Source: Rhizomicrobium sp. (GTDB lineage: Bacteria > Pseudomonadota > Alphaproteobacteria > Micropepsales > Micropepsaceae). From it: a DNA stretch of 64,000 nt. Positions 29,119 through 38,435 of this stretch are shown here, one piece after another. Position 1 is the stretch's first letter. Each line of letters starts with the position of its first letter. A program made the position numbers and the translations under genes. The stretch covers positions 310,001 through 374,000 of the forward strand of contig JBBCHM010000002.1 of the NCBI GenBank assembly GCA_037200045.1, written 5' to 3'. Below the pieces are notes generated by a model, which saw only the letters and a program-made list of their open reading frames with translations, was not told the origin of the DNA and did no database searches.

Positions 29119-30627
29119 TCAGGTTTTCGGCATCAGGGCTTCGACGATCTGATCCACGGTGAGCTCGCCGCCTTGTGGCGCGGCGGGAAGGCCTTGAAAC
29201 TCTCCAGCCATTGATGGACGACCGCCTGTGCCGCGTATTGCAGGGGAACGTGCTCGACGAACCAGTCGTTGTATTTGAAGCTCTCCTCGCCGCGCTCGAA
29301 CGGATCGGAGCGGAGATCGAACATCTTGGGAATGCGCAGCCGCGAGAGCGGTTCGCGCCAGACGTCGAGTCCGTGCTGCGCTGCTCGGCGAACACGATCT
29401 TGTACTGATTGACGCGCAATGCCATCAGGTCGCCGTCGTCGCTCCAATAGAAGAAGCCCTTGCGCGGCGATTGCTTTTCCTTGCCGGACAGGAACGGCAC
29501 CAAATTGTAGCCATCGAGATGGACCTTGAACGTCCTGTCTCCGATCGCATAGCCTTTCCTGACCTTGTCGACGAGATCGGGTTCGCCGGCCGCCGCCGCG
29601 AATGTGGGGATGAAATCCTGCAGCGAGGCGATATCGTTGATGACGCGGCCCGGCGCGATAACGCCCGGCCAGCGCATGACACAAGGCGCGCGCCAGCCAC
29701 CCTCCAATTGGTGTCCTTCTCGCCGCGGAACGGTGTCGCGCCGCCGTCCGGCCAGGACAGCACTTCCGCGCCATTGTCGGTGGTGAACACGACGATGGTG
29801 TTGTCCGCGACGCCGAGCTCCTCGAGCTTGTCGAGCAACTCGCCGACATAGCCGTCGAGCTCAACCATGCCATCGGGATAAAGGCCGTGTCCGGTCTTGC
29901 CCACCGATTCCTGTTTCAGATGGGTGAACACGTGCATGCGCGTCGTGTTTACATAGCAGAACCAAGGCGCACCGTCCTTGGTCTTGCGCTCCATGAAGTC
30001 GAGCGCGGCGCCGACGAATTCCTCGTCCACCGTTTCCATGCGCTTGCGGGTGAGAGCGCCGGTGTTTTCGATCACCTGCCTGCCGACACGGCCGAATTGC
30101 GCGTCGACTGTCGCATCGTCCTTGTCGCTGGCCCGGCATTTGAGGACGCCGCGCGGGCCGAATTTCTTGCGGAAGTCGGATCTTTCGGATAGTCGACATA
30201 TTCCGGCTCCTCCTCGGCATTCAGGGTGGTAGAGATTTCCGAAGAACTCGTCGAAGCCGTGCACCGTGGGCAGATGTTCGTTGCGGTCGCCGAGATGATT
30301 CTTGCCGAACTGGCCGTGGCGTAGCCGAAGCCCTTGAGAAACTGTGCGATCGATGGGTCTTCCGCCGAGAGGCCGAGTGTCGCGCCGGGCGTTCCGACCT
30401 TGGTGAGGCCGGTGCGGGATCGGCGACTGCCCGGTGATGAAGGCGGCACGGCCGGCGGTGCAGCTCTGCTGCGCGTAAAAGTCGGTGAAGTTCGCACCCT
30501 CTTTCGCGATGCGGTCGATGTTGGGCGTGCGATATCCCATGATGCCGTTGTTGTTGCAGCTGATGTTGAACCAGCCGATGTCGTCGGCCATGATAAAGAG
30601 GATGTTGGGCTTTTTTGCTGCGGCCAT
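29119..30627 (-). pseudogene. arylsulfatase-type sulfatase, frameshifted
   Basis: The N-terminus is clear: PNILFIMADDIGWFNISCNN with the metal-binding Asp pair, then the formylglycine site CTAGR at residue 56 (SCTAGRAAFITGQSP). Later family parts are GKNHLGDRNEHLPTVHGFDE, FCYVNTTRMHVFTHLKQESV, VADNTIVVFTTDNGAE and the C-terminal MFDLRSDPFERGEESFKYND. Frame changes occur near 30420, 30290, 30200, 29710, 29400 and 29190. If corrected it is about 500 residues with a TGA at 29119. It depends on an FGE for maturation, and one is encoded downstream under the same operator type. Substrate unknown; no signal peptide is apparent. Confidence 0.75.
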
Positions 30628-30682
30628 GACGGGCTCCGTGTGGGTTCGCGCGGAAAATATCGAGGCGCTGCCGGGCTATCGA

Positions 30683-30698
30683 TTGGTCTTAAGTCCAA
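30683..30698. promoter_or_regulatory. regulon palindrome 3 (TTGGTCTTAAGTCCAA)
   Basis: Variant of the common palindrome, 55 bp before the sulfatase ATG. It overlaps the TAA of the preceding small secreted-protein gene. Confidence 0.7.
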
Positions 30699-31039
30699 CC
30701 GGCGCTCAGGGGCACTGATAGAGGACCTGGCCCGTAGCTGTTGACGACCTGGTAGCAATTCGCTCGCGGCGGATAGGAGTAATAGCGGCTGGCCGCGATG
30801 GCGGCACCCGTCGCTACGGCCGCGCCGGCCGCCACTGCGGCTCCCGTCGCGGCGCCAGCGTAATACGCACGGCGCGTGGTGCGTCGCGCGACGCCGGCAT
30901 AGCTGAGGGGTGTCAGCGGCCGCCCGATCACGGCTTGCGCGGGACGACAGAAACGGCCCGGAGACGAAGCCGTCGCTACCGCTAGAGCCGCGAAGCCCAG
31001 AGCGAAAGCGAGCGCATAGCGTGGGAATGTTCTGGTCAT
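30689..31039 (-). CDS. small secreted Ala/Gly-rich protein
   Basis: 116 residues with a signal peptide (RYALAFALGFAALAVATA), a basic middle (GVARRTTRRAYYAG), an Ala/Gly-rich hydrophobic run (AATGAAVAAGAAVATGAAIA) and a C-terminus with one Cys and aromatic residues. This layout is common in small exported proteins found after DUF2092 genes. No function is known. It starts five bases after the DUF2092 stop, so the two form one transcript. Confidence 0.65.
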   Translation of the reverse strand: MTRTFPRYALAFALGFAALAVATASSPGRFCRPAQAVIGRPLTPLSYAGVARRTTRRAYYAGAATGAAVAAGAAVATGAAIAASRYYSYPPRANCYQVVNSYGPGPLSVPLSAGWT

Positions 31040-31044
31040 GGTCC

Positions 31045-31850
31045 TCACCGTCCACCGATGGAAACGCCTGCGGGAATCTCGTCGATCTGCGAGAGCCTGT
31101 CCGGCGGCACCCGCATGGCGCCCCGCGGCGGATCGAACGTGAAGGCCGCGGCATCGAGCGGCACGTCCGTGTGCCAGTCTCGATCTGGATGGTGTATTGC
31201 GGCGCCGCCGCCACGGTCTTGCTGGTGATGGACGTAGCCGGGCGCGGAATCGGCTTGTCGCCGACCTGGACCCAGAGCTGCCAGTCGACATCGGCGGTGC
31301 GGAACGCGAGATGGTCGCATTCGACACCGGCGACGACGCCGCGGCCGACATGCTTGGCGTCGGTGATGCCATCGGACAGTTCGGCATAGGAGCTCTTCAG
31401 GAACAGATCGGCTCCCGGAAGCGCGGCATCGGTCGTGTCGCGGATGTGATCGACCAGATTGTCGAGCGTCCCCGGCGCCGCAATCTGCGTATAGGCATTG
31501 AGGTTCTTGCCGAGAACGGAAAGCGTCTTGCCGTCAAAATTGAGCATGACGTCTGCGTAGCCGCCGGTGCGGGTGGTCCTGGCCTTGTCGGGGCGGCTGA
31601 GGAGAATCGTTCCGGAACTCGCGAAATCGATCTTCTGCAGATCGGGAGTCACGATCTCGATGTCGCTGTCGTAACGAGCCGAGATCGTGTGCTGCGCGCC
31701 GACATAGTCGGTCATCCGCTTGAGGATCGCCATAGCCTCGTCGCCGTTCGGCGTTCCGGCATCGGCCTGGGAGGTAACGAGGGCCGCCGCGAGGATCGCG
31801 GCACCCGCGGCTTTCGCCCATCGTGTCGCGCGGCTGTTGTCGAGGGTCAT
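31045..31850 (-). CDS. DUF2092 exported protein, apparent frameshift near the 3' end
   Basis: About 267 residues. The ATG at 31850 is chosen for GGAGA seven bases before it. It has a signal peptide (cleavage near ADA) and then the family pattern MAILKRMTDYVGAQHTISAR, FASSGTILLSRPDKARTTRT, LNFDGKTLSVLGKNLNAYTQ and VGRGVVAGVECDHLAFRTAD. The fold resembles LolA-like periplasmic lipid-binding proteins. Near 31170 the frame must change to give the natural end (DVPLDAAAFTFDPPRGAMRV). The palindrome at 31904 lies 53 bp before the start. Confidence 0.75.
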
Positions 31851-31903
31851 CGCAGTCTCCATCGGGTTCGATCGACTATCCGCCGCGGCGCGCGCGGGCG
31901 ACA

Positions 31904-31919
31904 TTGGACGTAAGTCCAG
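31904..31919. promoter_or_regulatory. regulon palindrome 4 (TTGGACGTAAGTCCAG)
   Basis: Imperfect copy (dyad kept over TGGAC and GTCCA), 53 bp before the DUF2092 ATG and 2 bp after the stop of the DUF1254 gene. Confidence 0.7.
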
Positions 31920-31921
31920 TT

Positions 31922-32908
31922 TCACAGCAGCGGCTGCGCCTCCGGGAAGGTCCATTGCCCCTTCAGGATCTCGCGGCGCGGGCGGTAGAGGCGCACGGTA
32001 TAGTTCCAGTCGGGTACGATGGGGAGGCAGTTCGCGGTCTTGCCATCAAAGCCGCCGAACTGGACGGTGACCGCGCCGTTCGATCCCTTCTTCACAGTGA
32101 TGTTGTTCAGCGAATAGACGTTGTGATCGTTCTTCGGGATGTAGCCTTCGGCGTTGTAGACCATGATCGACCAGAAGCCGTCGACCGGAACATCCTTGAC
32201 GGTGAGGCGATGGACCGTCTTGCCATCGTTGCGCGCCGGCGTGACGTTAGTATAGATCGCATCCTTCTCCGGATTGCCGCCCCAGAGGCCGGCGGCGCCG
32301 ATGAAGTGGCGCACCGGATCGACCTCGTCGCGCGCGCCGAACATGTGTTTGGAATCCGGCACCGTCGCGCCCAGCACCAAAAGCGCGTCGCGAACCGTTT
32401 TCTGGCTCGCGGGGTCCCAGGCGGGCACCTCGAAACGGCCGATGTCGCTCTGCTCGACGCGGATCGCGTCCTGCAGGGCATGGACCTGCTTCAGGTCTTC
32501 GGGATCGTCCGGATCGACCAGCGTGCGGAATCCCGCCATGAGATAGCGCGTCCCAATGTCCCGCTTGTTGTAGGTATGGCGCCCGGCGCCGTAGACGACT
32601 TCGACGACATATTCGTCCTCGTCGAAGATCTGCATGGACATGAAGCGCTTGCCGGGGTCCGGCAGCGTGATCGTCACGGGGCTGGCGTCGAGATCGACCA
32701 CGATGCTGGAGTATAGAGTGTCGCGGTTCATCCGCACGACGTCCTGGTCGTCGATCGGCGCGGGCACGCGGCGGTGGAAGAGCTTTCCGAAGCCACCCTG
32801 CTTCACCACCGCGCCGAAATAACGGTCCGACTCGGCGCGGACGAAATTATCGGCGGTGACGGGGACGGGTGCGGTCGATACGAAGGACTGTGCGGCGTTG
32901 GCGGGCAT
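31922..32908 (-). CDS. DUF1254/DUF1214 protein, short form
   Basis: 328 residues without a clear signal peptide. N-terminal DUF1254 part: NFVRAESDRYFGAVVKQGGF, then VVRMNRDTLYSSIVVDLDAS and KRFMSMQIFDEDEYVVEVVY. C-terminal DUF1214 part: VDGFWSIMVYNAEGYIPKND and SNGAVTVQFGG, ending with YRPRREILKGQWTFPEAQPL. Last gene of a four-gene run with 11 bp to its predecessor. The biochemical role of these two-domain proteins is not established. Confidence 0.8.
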   Translation of the reverse strand: MPANAAQSFVSTAPVPVTADNFVRAESDRYFGAVVKQGGFGKLFHRRVPAPIDDQDVVRMNRDTLYSSIVVDLDASPVTITLPDPGKRFMSMQIFDEDEYVVEVVYGAGRHTYNKRDIGTRYLMAGFRTLVDPDDPEDLKQVHALQDAIRVEQSDIGRFEVPAWDPASQKTVRDALLVLGATVPDSKHMFGARDEVDPVRHFIGAAGLWGGNPEKDAIYTNVTPARNDGKTVHRLTVKDVPVDGFWSIMVYNAEGYIPKNDHNVYSLNNITVKKGSNGAVTVQFGGFDGKTANCLPIVPDWNYTVRLYRPRREILKGQWTFPEAQPLL

Positions 32909-32919
32909 AGCGATCTCCT

Positions 32920-34377
32920 TCAGGCGATCTTCGAGATGTCATTGAGCTTCCAGCTCTTGTCGTAGAGCGGCTGGAGCGGGCCGTAGAACCGGAAGATCGG
33001 AAACCAGCCCTTGCCGGGCACGGTCTCAATCCAGTTCCTTTCCTGGCCCGGCGGCATGGCCGGCCCGAAATAGACGTCGACCGAGCCGTCGGCATTGATC
33101 TTCGGATCGGTGTACTTGCTGACGGAAGGAAATTTCTGGCCGTTCTGAAGCTCGGAGCGGCTGAGCGCGTCGTAAACCAGCACCGACCAGAAATCCTTGG
33201 CCGGCACGCCGGGCGGAATGCGAAGGCGATAGCCGACGGCGCCGTCGAGGAAGTCGCCGTCCGCGTCGCGATAGGCCCACAGATAATACGAGCCCAGGCC
33301 GATGTTCTTCGCCGCCATGGCCGGCGAGTTGCCCAGGGCCATGTAGTGGATATAGGCGCGGCGGTCGAGCTGGACGATGCCGTCTTTCTCGAAGGTGTAG
33401 GGCACGTCACCGACATACTGCCAGTGGCGATCGTCATAATAATAGGTGTCGGCCGCGCGGGAGGCGAAGCTGATGCTCCGCGCCATGGCGCTTGCGGCCC
33501 GTGCCGCATCGCCGAGCAGGGCGCGAGCCTTGGTATCGGGTGCGAAGGGTTTGCTCTTCTCGATGCCGATGGCCTGCATGTGGAACCGCTCGAGGGAGGT
33601 GAAGAGGTCCGCCGGCTCGGTGGCGACCAGCTCGGCCAGCATCTCGAAGTACGCGACGGTGTCGGGATGGATGGTGTCGATGGCCTTGCCGGAGCCGTTG
33701 AAGAACTCCGTGACGGGCGGATGGGAGGCGGCGGCCAGCGGATAGATCCTGGTCTGCTTCATCAGTGCAACGGCCTGGTCGGTCCGGCCGTCCACCTTGA
33801 AGCCGCGCATGCCGAAACCGATGACATAGCTCGGCGAGCGCACGACGAAATAGCCATCCGGCACGGCGCCGTCATAGCCGGGCGGCAGGAAGATGAACTT
33901 CCCGCCCTTGCCCTTGTCGGGGCCCAGGGGGCCGATGTCGACGAGATAGCGCTGGCGCGCATCCATCGCGAAGCCGAGCATCCTGGGCGGTGCCTCGATC
34001 ACGACGGGCCCGTCGTCCTTCAGACGCAGGTGACCGATCGCATAGACCGTCTCGGTGTTCGCGGTGAGGAGTATGGTTTGCGCATCCATCAGCGTCTCCC
34101 AGATGATCATCTGGTGCGAACGCTTGGCGCCGAAGGCCTCCAGGCCGCGGTGCTCGGCCATGATCGAGACTCCGGGAATCTGCGTGAGATAGACCTCGAT
34201 GGCCCGGTTGAAGGTGAGCTGGTCGAGCAGCGCGTCGGCCGCTTCGCGCGTCGGATAGCCGTTCCTGAACTCGAAATCGCCGAAGCGGGTCTTGACCGTG
34301 TCGGTGCCGATCCAGCCATGCGGGTCGGTGGGTTTGCGGGCACGGGAGAGAGGTGTGGAGGTCGCCATGTCGATCAA
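32920..34377 (-). CDS. DUF1254/DUF1214 protein, second paralogue
   Basis: 485 residues. It overlaps the preceding gene by four bases (ATGA), so translation is coupled. DUF1254: MIIWETLMDAQTILLTANTE, VVIEAPPRMLGFAMDARQRY, then DIGPLGPDKGKGGKFIFLPP and VVRSPSYVIGFGMRGFKVDG. DUF1214: FWSVLVYDALSRSELQNGQK, INADGSVDVYFGPAMPPGQE and NWIETVPGKGWFPIFRFYGP. The conserved G-P-D-x-G-x-G-G-K stretch is intact. No signal peptide is seen in this copy. Confidence 0.85.
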   Translation of the reverse strand: MIDMATSTPLSRARKPTDPHGWIGTDTVKTRFGDFEFRNGYPTREAADALLDQLTFNRAIEVYLTQIPGVSIMAEHRGLEAFGAKRSHQMIIWETLMDAQTILLTANTETVYAIGHLRLKDDGPVVIEAPPRMLGFAMDARQRYLVDIGPLGPDKGKGGKFIFLPPGYDGAVPDGYFVVRSPSYVIGFGMRGFKVDGRTDQAVALMKQTRIYPLAAASHPPVTEFFNGSGKAIDTIHPDTVAYFEMLAELVATEPADLFTSLERFHMQAIGIEKSKPFAPDTKARALLGDAARAASAMARSISFASRAADTYYYDDRHWQYVGDVPYTFEKDGIVQLDRRAYIHYMALGNSPAMAAKNIGLGSYYLWAYRDADGDFLDGAVGYRLRIPPGVPAKDFWSVLVYDALSRSELQNGQKFPSVSKYTDPKINADGSVDVYFGPAMPPGQERNWIETVPGKGWFPIFRFYGPLQPLYDKSWKLNDISKIA

Positions 34378-35777
34378 CTCGCTTTCTCGATGTCGGGAAG
34401 GATCCAGGTTTTGTCGAACAGAGGCTTGTCGGGTCCGTAGAAACGGAACAGGACTTCGAAGCGGACGCCGGCAGCGGTCGGAACCCAGTTCGCTTCCTCG
34501 CCCGGCGGCGGTCTGGGCCCGAAGAAGACATCGACGGCGCCATCCGGCCTAGTCTTGAGGCCGATGGTCTGCGACGAGCGGCTGGAATGCACCGTGCCGC
34601 GGATCAGGGCATGCGTCGCGAAATCGTAGGCCGTCGCCGACCAGTATTGTCGCACCGGCGGATCGGATGGAACGGTCAGGCGATAGCGGCGTGCGCCGTC
34701 GAGCGGATCGCCGTCCTTGTCGCGCGTGACGAACAGATAGTACTGGCCGGCGCCGATGTGGCGGATGCTGCTGAACGCGTAGTAGTAGGCTAGGCCACGA
34801 CCGTCGATGGGATAGACGTCCGTCTTCGCAAAGCCGTCGGCGACGGCCTCGACCAGGACCGGATCGGCGGGCAGGAACCAGCGCGCGCCCGGCGCGTGCG
34901 GCGTGAAGCGGGTTTCGTATTGCAGGTCGAACCAGGCCCGCGCCTCTTCGAGCGCGGTTTCGAGAATGTCGGCGGTCGGACCGTCGGGCGTGAACGGCCT
35001 ACCCTTCTCGATGCCCAGGGTGCGCAGCACGTCGATCATCGCGCGGTCGCGCTCAAGCCAGGGTTCGGCCTGGATCATGCGATGCAGCGACTCGAAGAAG
35101 CGCAGGTCGTAGGGAATATTGGCTTCGAACAGCACGTCGATCGCATCGACGTACCGCGTTTCCGGCGGATTCGGTCGCGCGAGCGGATAGAGCCGGATCT
35201 GCTTGCCATAGGCGACGGCTTTGGCGATGTCGGCCTCGGTGCCGCCTTTCAGGATCGAGCGCAGCAGGCCGTAGCCCTGATAATTGCCCGACGTCAGGAC
35301 GATGGCACCGGACGGCACAGGGCCGTCATAGCCCGGCGGCGTGATGACGTAGCGGCCGCCCCTGCCCTTGTCGACGCCCGCGGTACCGACGTCCTCGAGC
35401 GCGGCCTGCCAGCAATCCATGACGCTGCCGGTGATCGAGCCTTCGCCGGCCGCCGGCACTTCGAGCACCATCGGACCGTTGCGCGTATCGAAGAGCGGCA
35501 TGAAATAGATCGCGTCGGGATTGGGTGTCAGCGTCTGGTTTTTCCAGTCGAAGAGACGCGACCAGTAGACGATGCGGTTCGGCCCGCCCTTCGCGTCGCG
35601 GACCATCGCCTGGTACATGAGATCGAAGTTCACGACGGGGATGCCCCAGATCACGGCTTGAACGGCGCGGCGCGTCATACTGCGGCGGCCGAGTTCTTCG
35701 GCCGACCACTCTCCCAGTTTGAGGAGCGCCGCCTTTGCGGCGCCCGTGCTGCGAGGCTCGACGGAATTGCGGGACAT
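34374..35777 (-). CDS. DUF1254/DUF1214 protein, first paralogue
   Basis: 467 residues without a signal peptide. DUF1254: RAVQAVIWGIPVVNFDLMYQ, TPNPDAIYFMPLFDTRNGPM, then VDKGRGGRYVITPPGYDGPV and ASGNYQ-like strands. DUF1214: VRQYWSATAYDFATHALIRG, RPDGAVDVFFGPRPPPGEEA and NWVPTAAGVRFEVLFRFYGP. It is 67 bp after the large secreted-protein gene and overlaps the next DUF1254 gene. Three paralogues in one operon suggest subunits or enzymes of related specificity. Confidence 0.85.
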   Translation of the reverse strand: MSRNSVEPRSTGAAKAALLKLGEWSAEELGRRSMTRRAVQAVIWGIPVVNFDLMYQAMVRDAKGGPNRIVYWSRLFDWKNQTLTPNPDAIYFMPLFDTRNGPMVLEVPAAGEGSITGSVMDCWQAALEDVGTAGVDKGRGGRYVITPPGYDGPVPSGAIVLTSGNYQGYGLLRSILKGGTEADIAKAVAYGKQIRLYPLARPNPPETRYVDAIDVLFEANIPYDLRFFESLHRMIQAEPWLERDRAMIDVLRTLGIEKGRPFTPDGPTADILETALEEARAWFDLQYETRFTPHAPGARWFLPADPVLVEAVADGFAKTDVYPIDGRGLAYYYAFSSIRHIGAGQYYLFVTRDKDGDPLDGARRYRLTVPSDPPVRQYWSATAYDFATHALIRGTVHSSRSSQTIGLKTRPDGAVDVFFGPRPPPGEEANWVPTAAGVRFEVLFRFYGPDKPLFDKTWILPDIEKAS

Positions 35778-35844
35778 GGCATCGTTCCTTCTTCAATAGA
35801 GTCTCGGCAGGCAGATGCACGGGCGCACGCGCGTGGGCGTTGTG

Positions 35845-38361
35845 CTAGCGGCCGCGAAACCCGTGAAAGCCGCCGCTGCGGCCGCCTCCCGCACGACCGC
35901 GAAAGCTGCCCCCGAAACCGCCCTGGCGCCCCCCACCGGTGGCGCGGCCCTGCTCGCGCTCCACCCCGCGATCACGCGCCGCCCGCTCGCGATCGAGCGA
36001 GGGATCGGCTTGGCTGGCGCGCGTGAAACGACCGTCGCCGCCGGCCTTTTCCCAGTCGTGGTTGTCGCGGTCGTAGTGATAGACGTTGCCGTCATGGCCG
36101 GCGTAGATGTTGCCGTTCACGTCCACGGCGCCGCCGTGGCTGACGTTGCCGGTCGCGCGGTCGTAGTGGACATAGCCCGCGCCGGCCGCGTTGCCGCCCG
36201 CGCCGTGCGTCGCGAAGCCGCCCGCCGCGGTGGCGCCGTTGCCTGTGCGCGTTGCACTGCCCGCCTCGCGCATCACGCGGCCGGTGTCGGTGTTGATGAC
36301 GGTGCGCCTTCCGCCCGCGGCGGCGTTGCCATTATAAATGTTACGGGCCGATCCGCCGGCACCGGCGACGACGCGCCCCGTCTGCGGGTTGTAGCGGATG
36401 CCACCAGCGGCGGCCGTGCTTCGGCCGGTATAGATGTTGGTGTTGCGCGCACCATAGCCGTAGCCGCGTCCGCCGGTGACGGGATTGTAGTAGCCGCCGC
36501 GCGCGCCGCGTCCGTAATTGCCCGTCCGCGGATTGGCCCAGGCCGCGGCGGTTCCCGCGACGACGCTATTGCCCCAGCGGCCATAGACGTTCGCTGCAAT
36601 GGCGCCGCCATAGGCCCAGGGATGGTAATAGCCGGGATAATAGCCGCCCCATGGTCCCCACCAGGGATCGAACCATGGGTCGTACCAGCCATAGCCGAAG
36701 GCGATGGCCCAGCCGACGGCGGCGCCATAGGCGAAGGCCGCACCATAGCCATAGGTGGCGGGGCATCCGTACCAGACATTCCCCACCCACGAATTGCAGG
36801 CATAGCCGGTGCCGTAGACGACGACGCCGTTCGACACGACCGTTCCGTAATAGCCCGGCGTGTAGCCGACATAGATCGCATTGCCGTTCGCGCCATAGAC
36901 GCGTGCATAGGTGACGTAATGCACGGGAGATGCGGCGGGAATCGTGTAGATCGCGGCGGGGATGCGGGTTGCCGCGCCCCACGGGCCGTTGACGCCTTCG
37001 GAGATGAACCACACGCCGTTGGACAACGCATAGTAGCTGGCGCCGGGCACCTGGATGATCGGCACCGAGGCGTTCAGGGCATAGGACATCGTCGTGCCCG
37101 CGATCGCCTGATATTTCGGCGGACCGTCATAGTGCGACTGGAACGACACCTTGGTCCGGTCAACCGTCGCGGTCTGCGGGATTGAATTGGCGATCACGGC
37201 CTCGCGCGCTTCGGGCGTTCCGGCCACGGAGGCGAGAACGGCACTCTTGGGACTGTTGGACGGGATCTTCGCGAAATCCGCCGGCAGCGCGTTCGGCGCT
37301 ACGTAACGCCATGGTCCCTTCGAGGACGGACCGGCGAACCAGCGCCCGGATACGAGCACGTACCAGGAGCGGTCGGGCGCGACGAAGACATCGGCCGGCG
37401 TGTTGCTGACATAGGTGAGCGCCGTGCCCGCGAGCTGCGCGAATTGGGGCTGGCCCTCGAGCTGGATCAGCTCGGCTGGACGGGTGCGGACATAGACGAC
37501 GGGAAACTTTCCCGCCCTGAACAGCGACGCGATGTCGGCGGGGACGTCCTTCGCTGCAGGCGCCTGATTGGTGGCGACGGCCCTCTGCATCACTTGCACG
37601 AGTGGAAGCGGCGCACCGGCGATGCTCGTCCAGGCACCATCGAGCGCTGCCGCGCTCGCCCAATGGGCGCCGTAGCCGAAATAGATCCTGTTTTGATAAC
37701 GCAACAGCAACGCGCGGGTGTTGATGACGCGCTCGACCCCGGCGATGCTGGCCGGCTTCCAGACAGGCGGTCCGTCGATCGGCACCAGCACGGACGGTTC
37801 GAAGGCGAAGAGGATTTCGGGCGGCGTGTTGTCCACCGCGACCGAATCGACCTTGGCGGAGGTGGCAAACGCCAGCGCCGCTTCCATCTGGTCGAGGCCG
37901 ACGACGAGATCGGTCGTCGGCGCAACCTGCCGCAGGAGGCCGAGATAGCGCGTCTCCTGGTCCTTCTTCGTTGGGAAATTCACGCGGTCGAAGCCGATGT
38001 CGGTCAGCGTGACCTCGCGCGCGTCGCGGTCTGTCTCGGTGCGGGCGTGCAGCCAGACGACACCGAAGGTCTGCTGATCGACGGGTTTGCCGTCGGCGCC
38101 TCTCGCGGTGCCGGTCTTCACCGTCATGACCGCGCGGGCTTTCAGCAAATTGTCGGTCCAGGATTCGAGCTGCGGGCGGTAGAGTGCGAAAGCCGTCCCG
38201 CCGACGCTGTAGTGGCGCGGCCATGGGCGCGCATCGATGGTCGGAGGCGCACCGGCAGGGATCACCGCCGGCGGCGATCCTTGCGGCGCTTTCGCATCGG
38301 CAGGCCGCACGACACAAATCGTCAGGAGGCCGGCGATCGCCACGCACATCAGCTTGCTCAT
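35845..38361 (-). CDS. large exported protein with Gly/Tyr/Trp-rich C-terminal half
   Basis: 838 residues with a signal peptide (MSKLMCVAIAGLLTICVVRP, cleavage near ADA). The first 400 residues look globular (VWLHARTETDRDAREVTLTD; VVGLDQMEAALAFATSAKVD). Two internal repeats share a W/Y-Y-x-L-x-x-G-x-W-F...GPW pattern (SWYVLVSGRWFAGPSSKGPW and ASYYALSNGVWFISEGVNGP). After residue about 480 it becomes rich in Gly, Tyr and Trp (WYDPWFDPWWGPWGGYYPGY) and then in short Gly/Arg/Asn repeats, ending RGRAGGGRSGGFHGFRGR. I do not recognise a function. It heads the DUF1254 operon, 54 bp after a perfect regulon palindrome. Confidence 0.7.
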   Translation of the reverse strand: MSKLMCVAIAGLLTICVVRPADAKAPQGSPPAVIPAGAPPTIDARPWPRHYSVGGTAFALYRPQLESWTDNLLKARAVMTVKTGTARGADGKPVDQQTFGVVWLHARTETDRDAREVTLTDIGFDRVNFPTKKDQETRYLGLLRQVAPTTDLVVGLDQMEAALAFATSAKVDSVAVDNTPPEILFAFEPSVLVPIDGPPVWKPASIAGVERVINTRALLLRYQNRIYFGYGAHWASAAALDGAWTSIAGAPLPLVQVMQRAVATNQAPAAKDVPADIASLFRAGKFPVVYVRTRPAELIQLEGQPQFAQLAGTALTYVSNTPADVFVAPDRSWYVLVSGRWFAGPSSKGPWRYVAPNALPADFAKIPSNSPKSAVLASVAGTPEAREAVIANSIPQTATVDRTKVSFQSHYDGPPKYQAIAGTTMSYALNASVPIIQVPGASYYALSNGVWFISEGVNGPWGAATRIPAAIYTIPAASPVHYVTYARVYGANGNAIYVGYTPGYYGTVVSNGVVVYGTGYACNSWVGNVWYGCPATYGYGAAFAYGAAVGWAIAFGYGWYDPWFDPWWGPWGGYYPGYYHPWAYGGAIAANVYGRWGNSVVAGTAAAWANPRTGNYGRGARGGYYNPVTGGRGYGYGARNTNIYTGRSTAAAGGIRYNPQTGRVVAGAGGSARNIYNGNAAAGGRRTVINTDTGRVMREAGSATRTGNGATAAGGFATHGAGGNAAGAGYVHYDRATGNVSHGGAVDVNGNIYAGHDGNVYHYDRDNHDWEKAGGDGRFTRASQADPSLDRERAARDRGVEREQGRATGGGRQGGFGGSFRGRAGGGRSGGFHGFRGR

Positions 38362-38415
38362 CCTATGGCCTCCCAGATGTGGGCCGAAACTAGGCAGTGA
38401 TGCGCAGCCGCTCGA

Positions 38416-38431
38416 TTGGACCTAGGTCCAA
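38416..38431. promoter_or_regulatory. regulon palindrome 5 (TTGGACCTAGGTCCAA)
   Basis: Perfect palindrome 54 bp before the ATG of the large exported protein, immediately after the stop of the HAD phosphatase gene. Confidence 0.85.
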
Positions 38432-38435
38432 TCGC

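Noticed and set aside
13452..31200. Programmed frameshifting as a general explanation of the broken genes
   Set aside because: The shifts are not at shared slippery motifs and occur several times per gene; only the transposase at 49570 has a plausible slippery run.
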